Assembly: GCF_016595245.1 (NCBI RefSeq)
Contig: NZ_JAENHM010000095.1
Location: 65,680 to 129,679 of the forward strand
DNA from: Azospirillum endophyticum
Lineage (GTDB): Bacteria; Pseudomonadota; Alphaproteobacteria; Azospirillales; Azospirillaceae
Reading direction: 5' to 3'
DNA: 64,000 bases
A model generated the notes under the pieces. That model ran no database searches. It saw only the letters and a list, made by a program, of their open reading frames with translations, and was not told the origin of the DNA. A program made the position numbers and the translations under genes. Below, piece after piece: positions 17,902 through 26,921 of this stretch (the first letter of the stretch is position 1; the number at the start of each line of letters is the position of its first letter).

Positions 17902-18934
17902 GGCCACCTTGCGCACCCTCTCCGATCCCGGCCGCGCCGGTCCGGCATCGCGATTGTCCCGTCTGGCCCCGGTCCATTGGCTGGCGCTGGCCTTCCTGGC
18001 GGCGGCGCTGGGCTTCGCCGCCGTCGCCTGGGCGACCGGCAACGGCTTCTACCTGCGTCTGGCGACCGAGGCGTTGATCTTCGCCGGGCTGGCGATGAGC
18101 GTCGACCTGCTGCTGGGCTACACCGGCCTCCTGTCGCTCGGGCAGGCGCTGTATTTCGGGCTGGGCGCCTATGTCTCGGCGCTCGTCCTGCGCGACGTCG
18201 CCCCCAGCTTCTGGCTGGCGATGGCGGCGGCCCTGCTGGCGGGCGGCGTCGCCGGCCTGATCGGCGGCGTCATCGCCAACCGGGTGAAGGGCGTCTATTT
18301 CGCCCTCATCACCTTCGGACTGGCCCAGGTCGCCGCCAAGACCGTCTACAACACTCGCGCTCTCGGTGCGTCGGACGGGCTGATCGGCATTCCGCAGATC
18401 CGGGTCGGCTTCGGGCCGTTCAGCCTCGATACCGCCGACCCGCTGTCCTTCTTCCTGCTGGTGCTCGGCCTGACCGTGGCGGCCTATGCCGGGCTGTCCT
18501 ACCTGATGGACGCGCCGTTCGGCCGCACGCTGGCCGCCATCCGCGCCAACGAGAAGCGCGTGCCGTTCCTGGGCTTCAACGCCTGGCGCTACAAGCTGGC
18601 GGTCTACGTCCTGGCCGCCTGCGTCGCGGCGCTGGCGGGGGCGCTCTACCCGATGCTGCGCGGCTTCGTCTCGCCCGAGCTGATGTTCTTCGAGACCTCC
18701 GGCAATGCGGTGATCACCGTCATCGTCGGCGGCGTCGGCACGCTGGTCGGGCCGGTGGTGGGCAGCCTGCTGCTGACCGCCCTGCGCTCGGTCGTCGGGT
18801 CCTGGACCGAGCATCACCTGATCGTCGTGGGGGTCATCTTCATGCTGTCCGTCATCTTCCTGCGCAAGGGGCTGGTCGGCGCCCTGCTGGCCCGGCTGAA
18901 CCGCCGCGGCGAACAGGGGAGGACGGCACCATGA
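17894..18934 (+). CDS. Branched-chain-type ABC transporter permease, LivM family
   Basis: A 346-residue multi-span membrane protein. LivM features are visible: LLGYTGLLSLGQALYFGLGAY, the coupling-helix region GRTLAAIRANEKRVPFLGF, and GGVGTLVGPVVGSLLL. An N-terminal extension of about 30 polar residues precedes the first helix. It overlaps the permease before it and, by ATGA, the ATPase after it. Confidence 0.93.
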   Translation: MPEATLRTLSDPGRAGPASRLSRLAPVHWLALAFLAAALGFAAVAWATGNGFYLRLATEALIFAGLAMSVDLLLGYTGLLSLGQALYFGLGAYVSALVLRDVAPSFWLAMAAALLAGGVAGLIGGVIANRVKGVYFALITFGLAQVAAKTVYNTRALGASDGLIGIPQIRVGFGPFSLDTADPLSFFLLVLGLTVAAYAGLSYLMDAPFGRTLAAIRANEKRVPFLGFNAWRYKLAVYVLAACVAALAGALYPMLRGFVSPELMFFETSGNAVITVIVGGVGTLVGPVVGSLLLTALRSVVGSWTEHHLIVVGVIFMLSVIFLRKGLVGALLARLNRRGEQGRTAP

Positions 18935-19707
18935 CGGCATCTCCCCTCAGGACGGCAACGGCCGGCGGCGCCTGTGCGCTCGGCGTGCGCGGCCTGTCGG
19001 TGAATTTCGGCGGGCTCCAGGCGGTGGCGGGCGTCGGTTTCGAGGCCGCCGCCGGCCGCATCACCTCGGTCATCGGTCCCAACGGGGCGGGCAAGAGCAC
19101 GCTGTTCAACCTGATCAGCGGCGCCATCCGCCCCACCGGCGGCCGGGTGACCCTGGACGGCGCCGACGTCACCGGGCGCTCGCCCGACCGGCTGCTCGCC
19201 GCCGGGCTGGCGCGGTCGTTCCAGATCACCAACCTGTTCTTCGAGCTGCCGGTCCTGGAAAACCTGCGGATCGCCGCGCAGGTGCTGGAACGGCCCTGGC
19301 ATGCGCTGCGCCCGGTCGGCCACAGCCGCCGGGCGCTCGCCAAGGCCGACGCGCTGCTGGAGCGCTTCGGCCTGACGGCCAAGGCGCGCGAGCTTGCCGG
19401 CAACCTGTCGCACGGCGAACAGCGGCGGCTGGAGATCGCGGTGGCGCTGGCCGCCGAACCGCGGGTGCTGCTGCTGGACGAGCCGACCCAGGGCATGAGC
19501 CACGGCGACACCGCCGACACCGGCGCGCTGATCCGCTCGCTGGCCGGCGACCTGACGGTGCTGCTGATCGAACACGACATCGGGCTGGTGATGAGCCTGT
19601 CGGACCATGTCGTCGTGATGGCCCAGGGCCGGAAGATCGCCGAGGGGCCGCCCGCCGTGGTGCGCGCCGATCCCGCCGTACAGGCCGCCTATTTCGGACA
19701 CGGGTGA
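18931..19707 (+). CDS. Branched-chain-type ABC transporter ATPase, LivG family
   Basis: A 258-residue ATP-binding subunit with Walker A GPNGAGKST, Q-loop region ARSFQITNLF, ABC signature LSHGEQRRLEIA and Walker B VLLLDEPTQGMS, the last being characteristic of LivG. The frame is open far upstream, but the ATG at 18931 overlaps the LivM stop as ATGA and has GGGGAGG upstream, so it is the start. It energises import together with the LivF subunit. Confidence 0.94.
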   Translation: MTASPLRTATAGGACALGVRGLSVNFGGLQAVAGVGFEAAAGRITSVIGPNGAGKSTLFNLISGAIRPTGGRVTLDGADVTGRSPDRLLAAGLARSFQITNLFFELPVLENLRIAAQVLERPWHALRPVGHSRRALAKADALLERFGLTAKARELAGNLSHGEQRRLEIAVALAAEPRVLLLDEPTQGMSHGDTADTGALIRSLAGDLTVLLIEHDIGLVMSLSDHVVVMAQGRKIAEGPPAVVRADPAVQAAYFGHG

Positions 19708-19712
19708 TCCCC

Positions 19713-20420
19713 ATGCTTTCCATCGAGAACCTGCACGCGCATTACGGCCTAAGCCACGTCCTGCAGGGGGTGTCCCTGCAGGCCGGTCCGGGCGAGGTGG
19801 TCGGGCTGTTCGGCCGCAACGGCGTCGGCAAGACCACCATCCTGAAATCCGTCGCCGGCTGGGTGCCGGCCAGCTCCGGCGCGATCCGCTTCGGCGGCGT
19901 CGATCTGGCCGGCCGGACGCCCGACGCCATCGCCCGCCTCGGGCTCGGGCTGGTGCCGGAGGACCGCCGCATCTTCCCCGGCCTCAGCGTCGAGGAGAAT
20001 CTGCGGCTGGGGCTGCTGCAATGCCCCGGCCGGGCACGGCGGGAGAACGAGCAGGCGATCGGACAGGCCTTCGCCCGCTTCCCGCGGCTGGCCGAACGGC
20101 GGCGGCAGCTCGGCACCACCCTGTCCGGCGGCGAGCAGCAGATGCTGGCAATGGCCCGCGTGATGGTGGGCACCGCCAAGCTGCTGCTGATCGACGAGCC
20201 GACCGAAGGTCTGGCGCCGATGATCGTCGACGAGATCTTCGCGATCATCACCGAGTTGAAGCGGGCGGGACTGACCATCCTGCTGGTGGAGCAGAACATC
20301 CACCGCGCGCTCGACGTCGCCGACCGCTTCTACGCGGTGGAGCGCGGCCGCATCACGCTGCATGGCGAAGCCGCCTCGTCCGCCGACCGTGCCCGGCTGA
20401 TGGAGATGGTCGCCGTGTGA
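19713..20420 (+). CDS. Branched-chain-type ABC transporter ATPase, LivF family
   Basis: The second ATPase (about 235 aa): Walker A GRNGVGKTT, signature LSGGEQQMLAMA, Walker B LLLIDEPTEGLAP, then the H-loop region LLVEQNIHRAL, the LivF pattern. The ATG at 19713 is chosen; an in-frame GTG at 19704 overlaps the livG stop and is equally possible. This is the last gene of the transporter operon, facing a LysR gene on the other strand. Confidence 0.94.
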   Translation: MLSIENLHAHYGLSHVLQGVSLQAGPGEVVGLFGRNGVGKTTILKSVAGWVPASSGAIRFGGVDLAGRTPDAIARLGLGLVPEDRRIFPGLSVEENLRLGLLQCPGRARRENEQAIGQAFARFPRLAERRRQLGTTLSGGEQQMLAMARVMVGTAKLLLIDEPTEGLAPMIVDEIFAIITELKRAGLTILLVEQNIHRALDVADRFYAVERGRITLHGEAASSADRARLMEMVAV

Positions 20421-20439
20421 TCGTCAATGGCCGCCGGCG

Positions 20440-21372
20440 TCAGGCCTGTTCCGCCGCGATGGTGAAGTTCGAATCGCGGCGCCTCAGCTCGTCCAGCAGG
20501 CCGTCGATGATGTGCAGCGCCTGGGCCGTCGCGGCGTTCGGTTCGCCGACGGTCGGGCGAATGAGGAACAGCGTGCGCGTCAGCGCCGGGTCGCTGATCG
20601 GCCGGATCACCAGCGCGCCGGCCTGGACGTCCTCCGCCACGGCGCTGTGCGGCAGGATCGCACAGGCCAGTCCGCGCCGGACCATGTCCTTGATCGCCTG
20701 CATGGATTCCAGCGAGAAGGCGACGTTCGGCGCCAGCCCGCGCGCGGTCATCGCATCGGTGACCAGGCGCCGGACCAGATCGCCCTCGTTGGGCATCGCC
20801 AGTTCGGCGTCGGCGATGCCCGCCAGCGACACGGGGCCGGTCCCGTCGAAGCGCGAGCCCGGATGGGTGATCAGGCACAACGCCTCGTTCAGCCGCGGTT
20901 CCCGGTGCAGCATGCGGCTGGGCGGCACCGTGTAGGCCAGAGCCAGATCCAGCTTGCCCGACGAGGCATGGCCGATCAGGGCGTGGCTCAGCTCTTCGAA
21001 AAGCTTCAGCTCGACCCCCGGCAGGGCGCCGTGCAGCCGTTCCATCAGGCGGCCGGCCAGCAGCCCCGACAGGCTGGGGGTCAGCCCTACGGCCAGCGTC
21101 CTCGGAACCTGCCCGGCGAGCTCGCGCAGCGAGCGCTTCAAATCCTCCAGCCGCCGCACCATCAGCCTCGCCTCTTCCAGGAAGAGAAGGCCGGCCGGGG
21201 TGGGATGGGTACCGGTGACGGTGCGCACCAGCAGCGGCACGCCGAATTCCCGCTCCAGCGCCTTGATCTGCACCCCCAGCGCCGGCTGCGCGATGTTGAG
21301 CGCCAGCGCCGCCTTGCTGATGCTGCCCAGTTCGCAGACCAGGATGAAGCTTTCCAGCTGGCGGCTGCGCAT
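20440..21372 (-). CDS. LysR-family transcriptional regulator
   Basis: A 310-residue LysR protein: N-terminal helix-turn-helix in MRSRQLESFILVCELGSISK and AALALNIAQPALGVQIKALE, then a two-lobed effector domain (TLAVGLTPSLSGLLAGRLME onward). The open frame continues upstream to 21519, but the first 49 codons are not LysR-like, so ATG 21372 is used. It is divergent from the 21583-31894 gene series and probably regulates it, and possibly itself, through dyads at 21491-21534. Confidence 0.92.
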   Translation of the reverse strand: MRSRQLESFILVCELGSISKAALALNIAQPALGVQIKALEREFGVPLLVRTVTGTHPTPAGLLFLEEARLMVRRLEDLKRSLRELAGQVPRTLAVGLTPSLSGLLAGRLMERLHGALPGVELKLFEELSHALIGHASSGKLDLALAYTVPPSRMLHREPRLNEALCLITHPGSRFDGTGPVSLAGIADAELAMPNEGDLVRRLVTDAMTARGLAPNVAFSLESMQAIKDMVRRGLACAILPHSAVAEDVQAGALVIRPISDPALTRTLFLIRPTVGEPNAATAQALHIIDGLLDELRRRDSNFTIAAEQA

Positions 21373-21490
21373 CCGTCGTGATCCATCGTTTGCGGGGGCT
21401 GCGGCAGGGCGGGACGGCGCCGACAGGGTCCGAAGCCTCGCACCCGTGGCGGGGGAGGGCAAACAATTTTTATATGGGGGTGGTCCAAAG

Positions 21491-21534
21491 CTGTCCTGGA
21501 CAGGGCCGGCAGGCTGCATTTGTATGCTTACAAA
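21491..21534. promoter_or_regulatory. Two palindromes in the LysR / ABC-operon intergenic region
   Basis: CTGTCC-T-GGACAG (21491-21503) and TTTGTA-TGCT-TACAAA (21519-21534) are perfect dyads between the divergent LysR gene (start 21372) and the transporter operon (start 21583). LysR proteins typically bind a dyad far upstream and one near the promoter; assignment is inference. Confidence 0.5.
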
Positions 21535-21582
21535 ACAAACAGAAATCAGGCGGAACGCCGAACGCCCGACACCGGGAGGGAG

Positions 21583-22494
21583 ATGCAGCCCATGCGTGGC
21601 CTATCGTCAGAAAGAGCGCCGGTCCCCCAGGATCCGGCAGGCGCGTCCCATCCGGCGCACCCCATTCCCTTCGGCCGCGCCCCGGGCTCCAACGGTCTGG
21701 CGGCCGGGGCCCACGCGGTTATGGCCGGCGTCACCCGCATCTTCGGATCGGCGGTCCATGCGCTGGGGCCGGTCGACCTGGAGCTGCGCCGGGGAGAGTT
21801 CTTCTCGATCGTCGGTCCGTCCGGCTGCGGCAAGTCGACCCTGCTCGACGTGCTGGCCGGTCTGAGCGCCCCCACCGACGGCACCATCACCTTCGAGGGC
21901 AAGCGGGTGCGCGGCACGGTTCCCGACGGGGTCGGCGTGGTCTTCCAGGAGGATGCGTCCTTTCCCTGGCTGACCGTGCGCGACAACATCGGCTTCGGCC
22001 TGCGCCGCGCCGGCTTCCGCGGTCCCGAGGCGGAGGACCGTGTCCGCCATGCCATCGATTTCATGGGGCTGAACGATTTCGCCGGCGCCTATCCCAACCA
22101 GCTGTCCGGCGGCATGCGCCAGCGCGTCTGCATCGCCCGGACGCTGGTGATGCGTCCGCGCCTGGTGCTGCTCGACGAGCCGTTCGGCGCGCTCGACCAG
22201 CAGACGCGCCTGCTGATGGGCGACGAGCTGCTGCGGCTGTGGCGGGCCAGCGGGGCGACCGTCCTGCTGATCACCCACGCGCTGGACGAGGCGGCGATGC
22301 TGTCCGACCGCATCGGCGTGATGTCGTCGCGCCCCGGCCGCTTCATCGAGATCGTCGAGACCGGCTGGCCGCGCGACCGCACCAGCGCCATCGCCGCCGA
22401 GCCCGCCTTCGGCGAGGTCACCACCCGGCTGTGGAACACGCTGCGCGAGGAATCGCTGAAGGCGATGGCCAGCCAGCGGAGGGTCGCGGGATGA
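21583..22494 (+). CDS. NitT/TauT-type ABC transporter ATPase
   Basis: A 303-residue ATPase of the nitrate/sulfonate/taurine importer group: Walker A GPSGCGKSTLLD, Q-loop VVFQEDASFPWLTV (the F-P-W-L-T pattern is typical of SsuB/TauB), signature LSGGMRQRVCIART, Walker B LVLLDEPFGALD, and H-loop LLITHALDEA. GGGAGGG lies four bases before ATG 21583; about 45 residues of low-complexity leader precede the ABC domain, so a later start is possible. It begins the long rightward operon. Confidence 0.9.
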   Translation: MQPMRGLSSERAPVPQDPAGASHPAHPIPFGRAPGSNGLAAGAHAVMAGVTRIFGSAVHALGPVDLELRRGEFFSIVGPSGCGKSTLLDVLAGLSAPTDGTITFEGKRVRGTVPDGVGVVFQEDASFPWLTVRDNIGFGLRRAGFRGPEAEDRVRHAIDFMGLNDFAGAYPNQLSGGMRQRVCIARTLVMRPRLVLLDEPFGALDQQTRLLMGDELLRLWRASGATVLLITHALDEAAMLSDRIGVMSSRPGRFIEIVETGWPRDRTSAIAAEPAFGEVTTRLWNTLREESLKAMASQRRVAG

Positions 22495-24008
22495 CGCGGG
22501 CCGGCATCCAGCGCCTGCTGATCACCGCCGCGGCCGTCCTGGCTCTGGAGGCGTCCTGCCGCCTGGGCTATGTCGGGCGCGCCACCATGATCCCGCCGTC
22601 GGAGATGCTGGCCGAGCTGCTCCGGCTGATGGGAACCGACGGGTTCTGGTCGCAGATCGGCTTCACCCTGCGCAACATCCTGGCCGCCGCCGTCGCCGCG
22701 ATGGTGGCGGGTTTCGCCGGCGGCGTCGCGCTGCACGCCCTGCCGCGGGTCCGCCGGGCGGTCGAGCCGCTGATCGCCAGCTATTACGCCCTGCCGTTCT
22801 TCGTGCTGTATCCGCTGTTCATCGTGCTGCTCGGCATGAACGCGCTGCCGATCATCGCCATGGGCTTCCTCTATGCGGTGATGGCGATGGTGACGGCGAC
22901 GCTGTCCGGGCTGGACCGCATCCCGCCGGTGCTGCGCAAGGTCGGCCGCACCTACCGCCTCGACCGCGTCCAGGATGCGCTGCTGATCCAGCTTCCGGCC
23001 GCAGGGCCGCACATCTTCACCGGGGTGAAGCTGGCGCTGAGCTATTCAGTGACCGGCGTCATCGGGGCGGAGTTCATCCTGGCCGGCAGCGGGCTCGGCT
23101 ATTCCATCGCCTTCGCGTACAACAATCTCCAGGACCGGACGATGTACGCGCTGCTGCTGTTCGTCGTGGTCTTCGTGTCCAGCCTGACCGTGCTGCTGCA
23201 CTGGGCGGAACAGCGGGTGCGCCACCGCTCGGGCGCCGGCCGCGTCGGCGCCGCCCGCGACACCGCCGGGTCGGGGGAGAAGCTGGTGGCTGCCGCCGTC
23301 ATCGCCCTGCTGATCCTGGGCGGCTGGCAGCTGTTCCATGGCCTTGCGGGGGACGAGGCGCTGGCTTCGCCCGCCGTTACCCTGAACCGGATGACCGTCT
23401 TGTTCGGCAACCCGTCCTTCTGGGAGAACGTGGCGGAGACCGCCAAGGCGCTGGGGCTGTCGCTGCTGATCTCCTGCATCGGCGGCGGGCTGGCGGGTGT
23501 GCTGATCGGTGCCAACCGGTCGCTGTCGGACGTGCTGGAGCCGCTGTTCGTCACCCTCTACGCCATTCCCAAGGTCACGCTCTATCCGGTGATCCTGCTG
23601 CTGTTCGGGCTCGGCATGCCGGCGAAGGTCGCCTTCGGCACGCTGCACGGCTTCATCCCGATGATGCTGGTGACCATGGGCGCCATCCGCGCCATGAACC
23701 CGGTGCTGCGGCGCTCGGCCCGCGCCATGCGGCTGACGCGGATGCAGACGCTGACCGCGGTCCTGGTGCCGGCGACGGTGCCGGAGATCGTGACCGGCCT
23801 GCGCATCAGCTTCTCCATCACCCTGCTGGGCGTGATGGTCGGCGAGATGTTCGCGTCCAAGCGCGGGCTGGGCTTCATGATCATGAACGGCATCAGCGTC
23901 AACGACACCGCGACGATGATGAGCGTCACGGTGCTGATCGGCCTGTTCGCCCTGGCGGTCAACAGCGCGCTGCTCGCGCTCGACAACCGGATGCACCGGG
24001 CCGCCTGA
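22491..24008 (+). CDS. Fused double ABC permease, NitT/TauT type
   Basis: One 505-residue polypeptide carries two complete BPD-type permease domains in tandem. Each half has its own membrane block and coupling loop: around ALPFFVLYPLFIVLLGMNAL in the N-half and YAIPKVTLYPVILLLFGLGM in the C-half, and each ends in an EF-E-type segment (GVIGAEFILAGSGLGY; GVMVGEMFASKRGLGF). Usually such permeases are single-domain homodimers, so this is a fusion of two diverged copies joined by a charged linker near residues 240-262. The ATG overlaps the ATPase stop. Confidence 0.9.
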   Translation: MTRAGIQRLLITAAAVLALEASCRLGYVGRATMIPPSEMLAELLRLMGTDGFWSQIGFTLRNILAAAVAAMVAGFAGGVALHALPRVRRAVEPLIASYYALPFFVLYPLFIVLLGMNALPIIAMGFLYAVMAMVTATLSGLDRIPPVLRKVGRTYRLDRVQDALLIQLPAAGPHIFTGVKLALSYSVTGVIGAEFILAGSGLGYSIAFAYNNLQDRTMYALLLFVVVFVSSLTVLLHWAEQRVRHRSGAGRVGAARDTAGSGEKLVAAAVIALLILGGWQLFHGLAGDEALASPAVTLNRMTVLFGNPSFWENVAETAKALGLSLLISCIGGGLAGVLIGANRSLSDVLEPLFVTLYAIPKVTLYPVILLLFGLGMPAKVAFGTLHGFIPMMLVTMGAIRAMNPVLRRSARAMRLTRMQTLTAVLVPATVPEIVTGLRISFSITLLGVMVGEMFASKRGLGFMIMNGISVNDTATMMSVTVLIGLFALAVNSALLALDNRMHRAA

Positions 24009-24073
24009 GCCATCCGGCACCTCCGTTCACCTCCTTCCCGGCCGCCGGCCCGCCCGGCGGAAAGGACCTTCCC

Positions 24074-25111
24074 ATGCCCATCGAAACCGCGACGCTGATC
24101 GACGTCCATGCCCATGTCCGCCTGGAGGCGACCAACGGTGCCGCCGGCATCCACGGGCCGGAGCATGGCGTCGACGAGACCGGCCAGCCCTGGTACCGCG
24201 TCGGCAATTACCGGCTGAGCGGCGTCCGCCACCTGAACAGCCCCTTCACCGACCCGGAGCTGCGGCTGCGCCGCATGGACCAGGCCGGCATCGATTTCCA
24301 GGTGCTGTCGGCCAGTCCGCTGAACTACTTCCACCACATCGACGTGCCCTCGGCCGTGTCCTTCTGCCGCCGGCACAACGACGCGCTGGCCGAGCTGGTC
24401 GGGCGCTACCCCGACCGGCTGGGCGGACTGGCGGCCCTGCCGATGCAGGACCCGCGCGCCGCGACGGAGGAGCTGGAGCGCTCCGTCGGCGAGCTGGGAC
24501 TGTGGGGGGCGGCGACCGGCACCGAATTCGCGGGCGAGCCGCTGCACAGCCCGGAGTTCGACAGGCTCTACGAGGCCTTCGTCCGGCTGGACGTGCCGCT
24601 GTTCCTGCATCCGGCTCCGGCCGGCATCGACGGGCCGCCCGGCGACCCGGCGCTGAAGCGTTTCGACCTCGACGTCATCATCGGCTTCGCCGCGCAGGAG
24701 ACCATCGCCGTCGCCACCCTGATCTTCGGCGGCGTGCTGGAGCGCCACCCCCGGCTGGACGTCTGGATCAGCCATGGCGGCGGTGCCGCCGCCTTCACCG
24801 CCGGGCGGCTGGCGCAGGCCGGCATGAAGCGCCCGTGGGCCAGCCAGTCGATGAAGAAGGATGGCGCCTTCGAGGAGATGCTGTCGCGCCTGTGGTTCGA
24901 CACGCACCTGAACGACGACCGGGCGCTGGCGCTGCTGACGCAGGTGGTGGGGCCGGACCGTCTGGTCTTCGGCACCAACTTCGCCGGCTGGGACCAGCCG
25001 GAGGATGGGCACCACGGCGCCATGTCGCCCGCGCTGGCCGGCAACGCCCGCCGCCTGCTGAGAAAAGACCCCACCAGAAAAGATAAGACCCACAACGGAG
25101 GGACGCCATGA
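24074..25111 (+). CDS. Amidohydrolase-2 family protein (ACMSD-like metal-dependent hydrolase/decarboxylase)
   Basis: The 345-residue TIM-barrel protein belongs to the group that includes aminocarboxymuconate-semialdehyde and resorcylate decarboxylases as well as hydrolases. Visible metal-site elements are HAH (H12, H14), FLHPA (H179) and WISHGGG (H234). At the position where most members have the metal-binding Asp (GTD) this protein has Asn302 (FGTNFAGWD), so its metal chemistry may differ. It lies between transporter genes, 62 bases after the permease and overlapping the binding-protein gene by four bases, which ties it to the imported compound. Confidence 0.85.
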   Translation: MPIETATLIDVHAHVRLEATNGAAGIHGPEHGVDETGQPWYRVGNYRLSGVRHLNSPFTDPELRLRRMDQAGIDFQVLSASPLNYFHHIDVPSAVSFCRRHNDALAELVGRYPDRLGGLAALPMQDPRAATEELERSVGELGLWGAATGTEFAGEPLHSPEFDRLYEAFVRLDVPLFLHPAPAGIDGPPGDPALKRFDLDVIIGFAAQETIAVATLIFGGVLERHPRLDVWISHGGGAAAFTAGRLAQAGMKRPWASQSMKKDGAFEEMLSRLWFDTHLNDDRALALLTQVVGPDRLVFGTNFAGWDQPEDGHHGAMSPALAGNARRLLRKDPTRKDKTHNGGTP

Positions 25112-26088
25112 CCATCACCCGTTTCCTGACCCGCGCGCTGGCGGCGGTGCCGCTGATCGGCGGCCTGCTGGCCTCGGCGCCGCAGGCCCACGCGCTGGAG
25201 ATCATGGCGTCCCATTATGGCGCCCTGCTGAACACCGCCCCCATCGCGGTGGCGCTGGAGCGCGGCGACTACAAGAAGAACGGTGTCGACGTCACCGACG
25301 TGATGAGCTCGGTCGGCGGCGGCACCGGCATCCGCAACATGGTGGGCGGCGGGCTCGGCTACGGCATCGTCAGCACCTCCACCGCGCTGGCCGGCATCAG
25401 GCAGGGGATGGACATCCGCATCGTCCATACCGCGATCCGCCGGGTGGACGACCTGCTGTGGGTGACGCGGCCGGACAGCGGCGTGTCCTCGGTCAAGGAT
25501 CTGGTCGGCCGCAAGGTCGGCATCACCGCGCCGAAATCGTCGAGCGAGCTGATGGTCGTCATGGCCTTCGAGGCGGCCGGCTATCCCGGCAAGGCCGACA
25601 TGGTGGCGCTGGGATCGGTCGGCTCGGGCCTGTCGGCGCTGGAGCAGGGCGGGGTGGATGCGGCGCTGATCCTGGAGCCGCTCTACAGCGCCCGCAAGGA
25701 CCGCTACAAGGTCGCCTTCTCGCTGGAGAACCTGCCGTCGATGACGCCGACCGTCGGCGTCGCCACCGGCGACTTCATGCGCAAGAGCCCGGACCAGCTG
25801 CGCGGGCTGCTCGCCGCCTGGCGCTCCGCGGTGAACTTCATCTACGAGAACCCCGAAGAGGCCGCGAAGATGGTCGCCAAGCGCTATGGCGACACGCTGC
25901 CGGTCGATGTCGCCACCGCCTCGATGAAGCGCATGGCGGCGATCAAATACTGGAGCCAGGGCGATTTCGACATGGACGCCCTGAACATCTGGGTCAAGGG
26001 CATGGAACGCATGGGCGAATGGTCCGGCCCGGTCGACTGGTCGAAGGTGCTGGACAGCTCCTTCCTCGCCGCCGACCTGCGCAAGTGA
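25108..26088 (+). CDS. NitT/TauT-type ABC transporter substrate-binding protein
   Basis: A 326-residue periplasmic protein with a signal peptide (TRALAAVPLIGGLLASAPQAHA, cleavage about residue 30) and an SsuA/ThiY-like fold: IMASHYGALLNTAPIAVALE at the mature start and the hinge segment LVGRKVGITAPKSSSELMVV. It delivers the ligand to the fused permease at 22491-24008. The ATG overlaps the amidohydrolase stop as ATGA; GGAGG precedes it. The ligand class (nitrate, sulfonate, pyrimidine, aromatic acid) cannot be told from sequence. Confidence 0.9.
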   Translation: MTITRFLTRALAAVPLIGGLLASAPQAHALEIMASHYGALLNTAPIAVALERGDYKKNGVDVTDVMSSVGGGTGIRNMVGGGLGYGIVSTSTALAGIRQGMDIRIVHTAIRRVDDLLWVTRPDSGVSSVKDLVGRKVGITAPKSSSELMVVMAFEAAGYPGKADMVALGSVGSGLSALEQGGVDAALILEPLYSARKDRYKVAFSLENLPSMTPTVGVATGDFMRKSPDQLRGLLAAWRSAVNFIYENPEEAAKMVAKRYGDTLPVDVATASMKRMAAIKYWSQGDFDMDALNIWVKGMERMGEWSGPVDWSKVLDSSFLAADLRK

Positions 26089-26102
26089 CGGAGGACCCCG
26101 CC

Positions 26103-26921
26103 ATGACGCAGCAGACCCCGGCCACGGACGGCGCGCTGGCCGTCGTCATCGGCGGCGGCAACGGCATCGGCGAGGAGACCGCCCGGCTGATGGCGGCACG
26201 CGGCTGGCGGCTGGCCATCGCCGACCTCGACCCGGCTGCCGCGGAACGGGTGGCCGGCGACCTCGGCGGCGCCGCGCTGGCGCTCGACATCGCCGACGCC
26301 GCGGCGGTCGACGAGGCCGTCGCCGCCATCGAGGCGGCGCATGGTCCGGTCGGCGCGCTGGTGGTCGCCGCCGCCGTCTTCCAGCCGGTGCTGCCGCCGG
26401 CCGAGCTGCCGCTGGAGGTGTGGGAGCGCACAATCCACGTCAACCTGACCGGCACCTATTACGCCAACCGCGCCTTCGGCACCCGCATGGCGCGGCAGGG
26501 GCGGGGCAGCATCGTCAACATCGCGTCGATCGCCGCCATCGGCTCGGTGCCGGTCCATGCCTACGCGTCGAGCAAGGCGGGGGTGGTCAGCCTGACGCTG
26601 AACCTCGCCGGGGAATGGGGGCGCGCCGGGGTGCGGGTCAACTGCGTGTCGCCCGGCTCGACGTTGGTGCCGCGGGTGGTCGAACGGATCCGGTCGGGCC
26701 GCTACGCCGCCGATCCGGCCGAATTCACCGCGCTCGGCCGGATCGTCCAGCCGCGCGAGGTGGCGGAGAGCATCGAGTTCCTGGCCTCCGACCGGGCGTC
26801 GGCGATCACCGGCGTCAATCTGGTGGTGGATGCCGGATGGCACGTCGCCGGCAGCTGGGCGCAGTATGGCGGCGTCCGTCCGGCTCCGTCTTCCATCCAG
26901 GCGGCGGGGGGAGCGGCATGA
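26103..26921 (+). CDS. SDR-family NAD(P)-dependent oxidoreductase (first of three)
   Basis: A 272-residue classical short-chain dehydrogenase. The cofactor loop is GGGNGIGEETARL (residues about 17-30), the acidic residue in IADLD suggests NAD(H), and the catalytic Ser-Tyr-Lys are in NIASIAAIGSVPVHAYASSK. NAG, the usual structural motif, is replaced by VVAAAVF. Its C-terminal DAGWHVAG is close to 2,3-dihydro-2,3-dihydroxybenzoate dehydrogenase-like enzymes (EntA group), a weak hint at a cyclic diol substrate. Start chosen at the ATG after GGAGGA. Confidence 0.88.
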   Translation: MTQQTPATDGALAVVIGGGNGIGEETARLMAARGWRLAIADLDPAAAERVAGDLGGAALALDIADAAAVDEAVAAIEAAHGPVGALVVAAAVFQPVLPPAELPLEVWERTIHVNLTGTYYANRAFGTRMARQGRGSIVNIASIAAIGSVPVHAYASSKAGVVSLTLNLAGEWGRAGVRVNCVSPGSTLVPRVVERIRSGRYAADPAEFTALGRIVQPREVAESIEFLASDRASAITGVNLVVDAGWHVAGSWAQYGGVRPAPSSIQAAGGAA

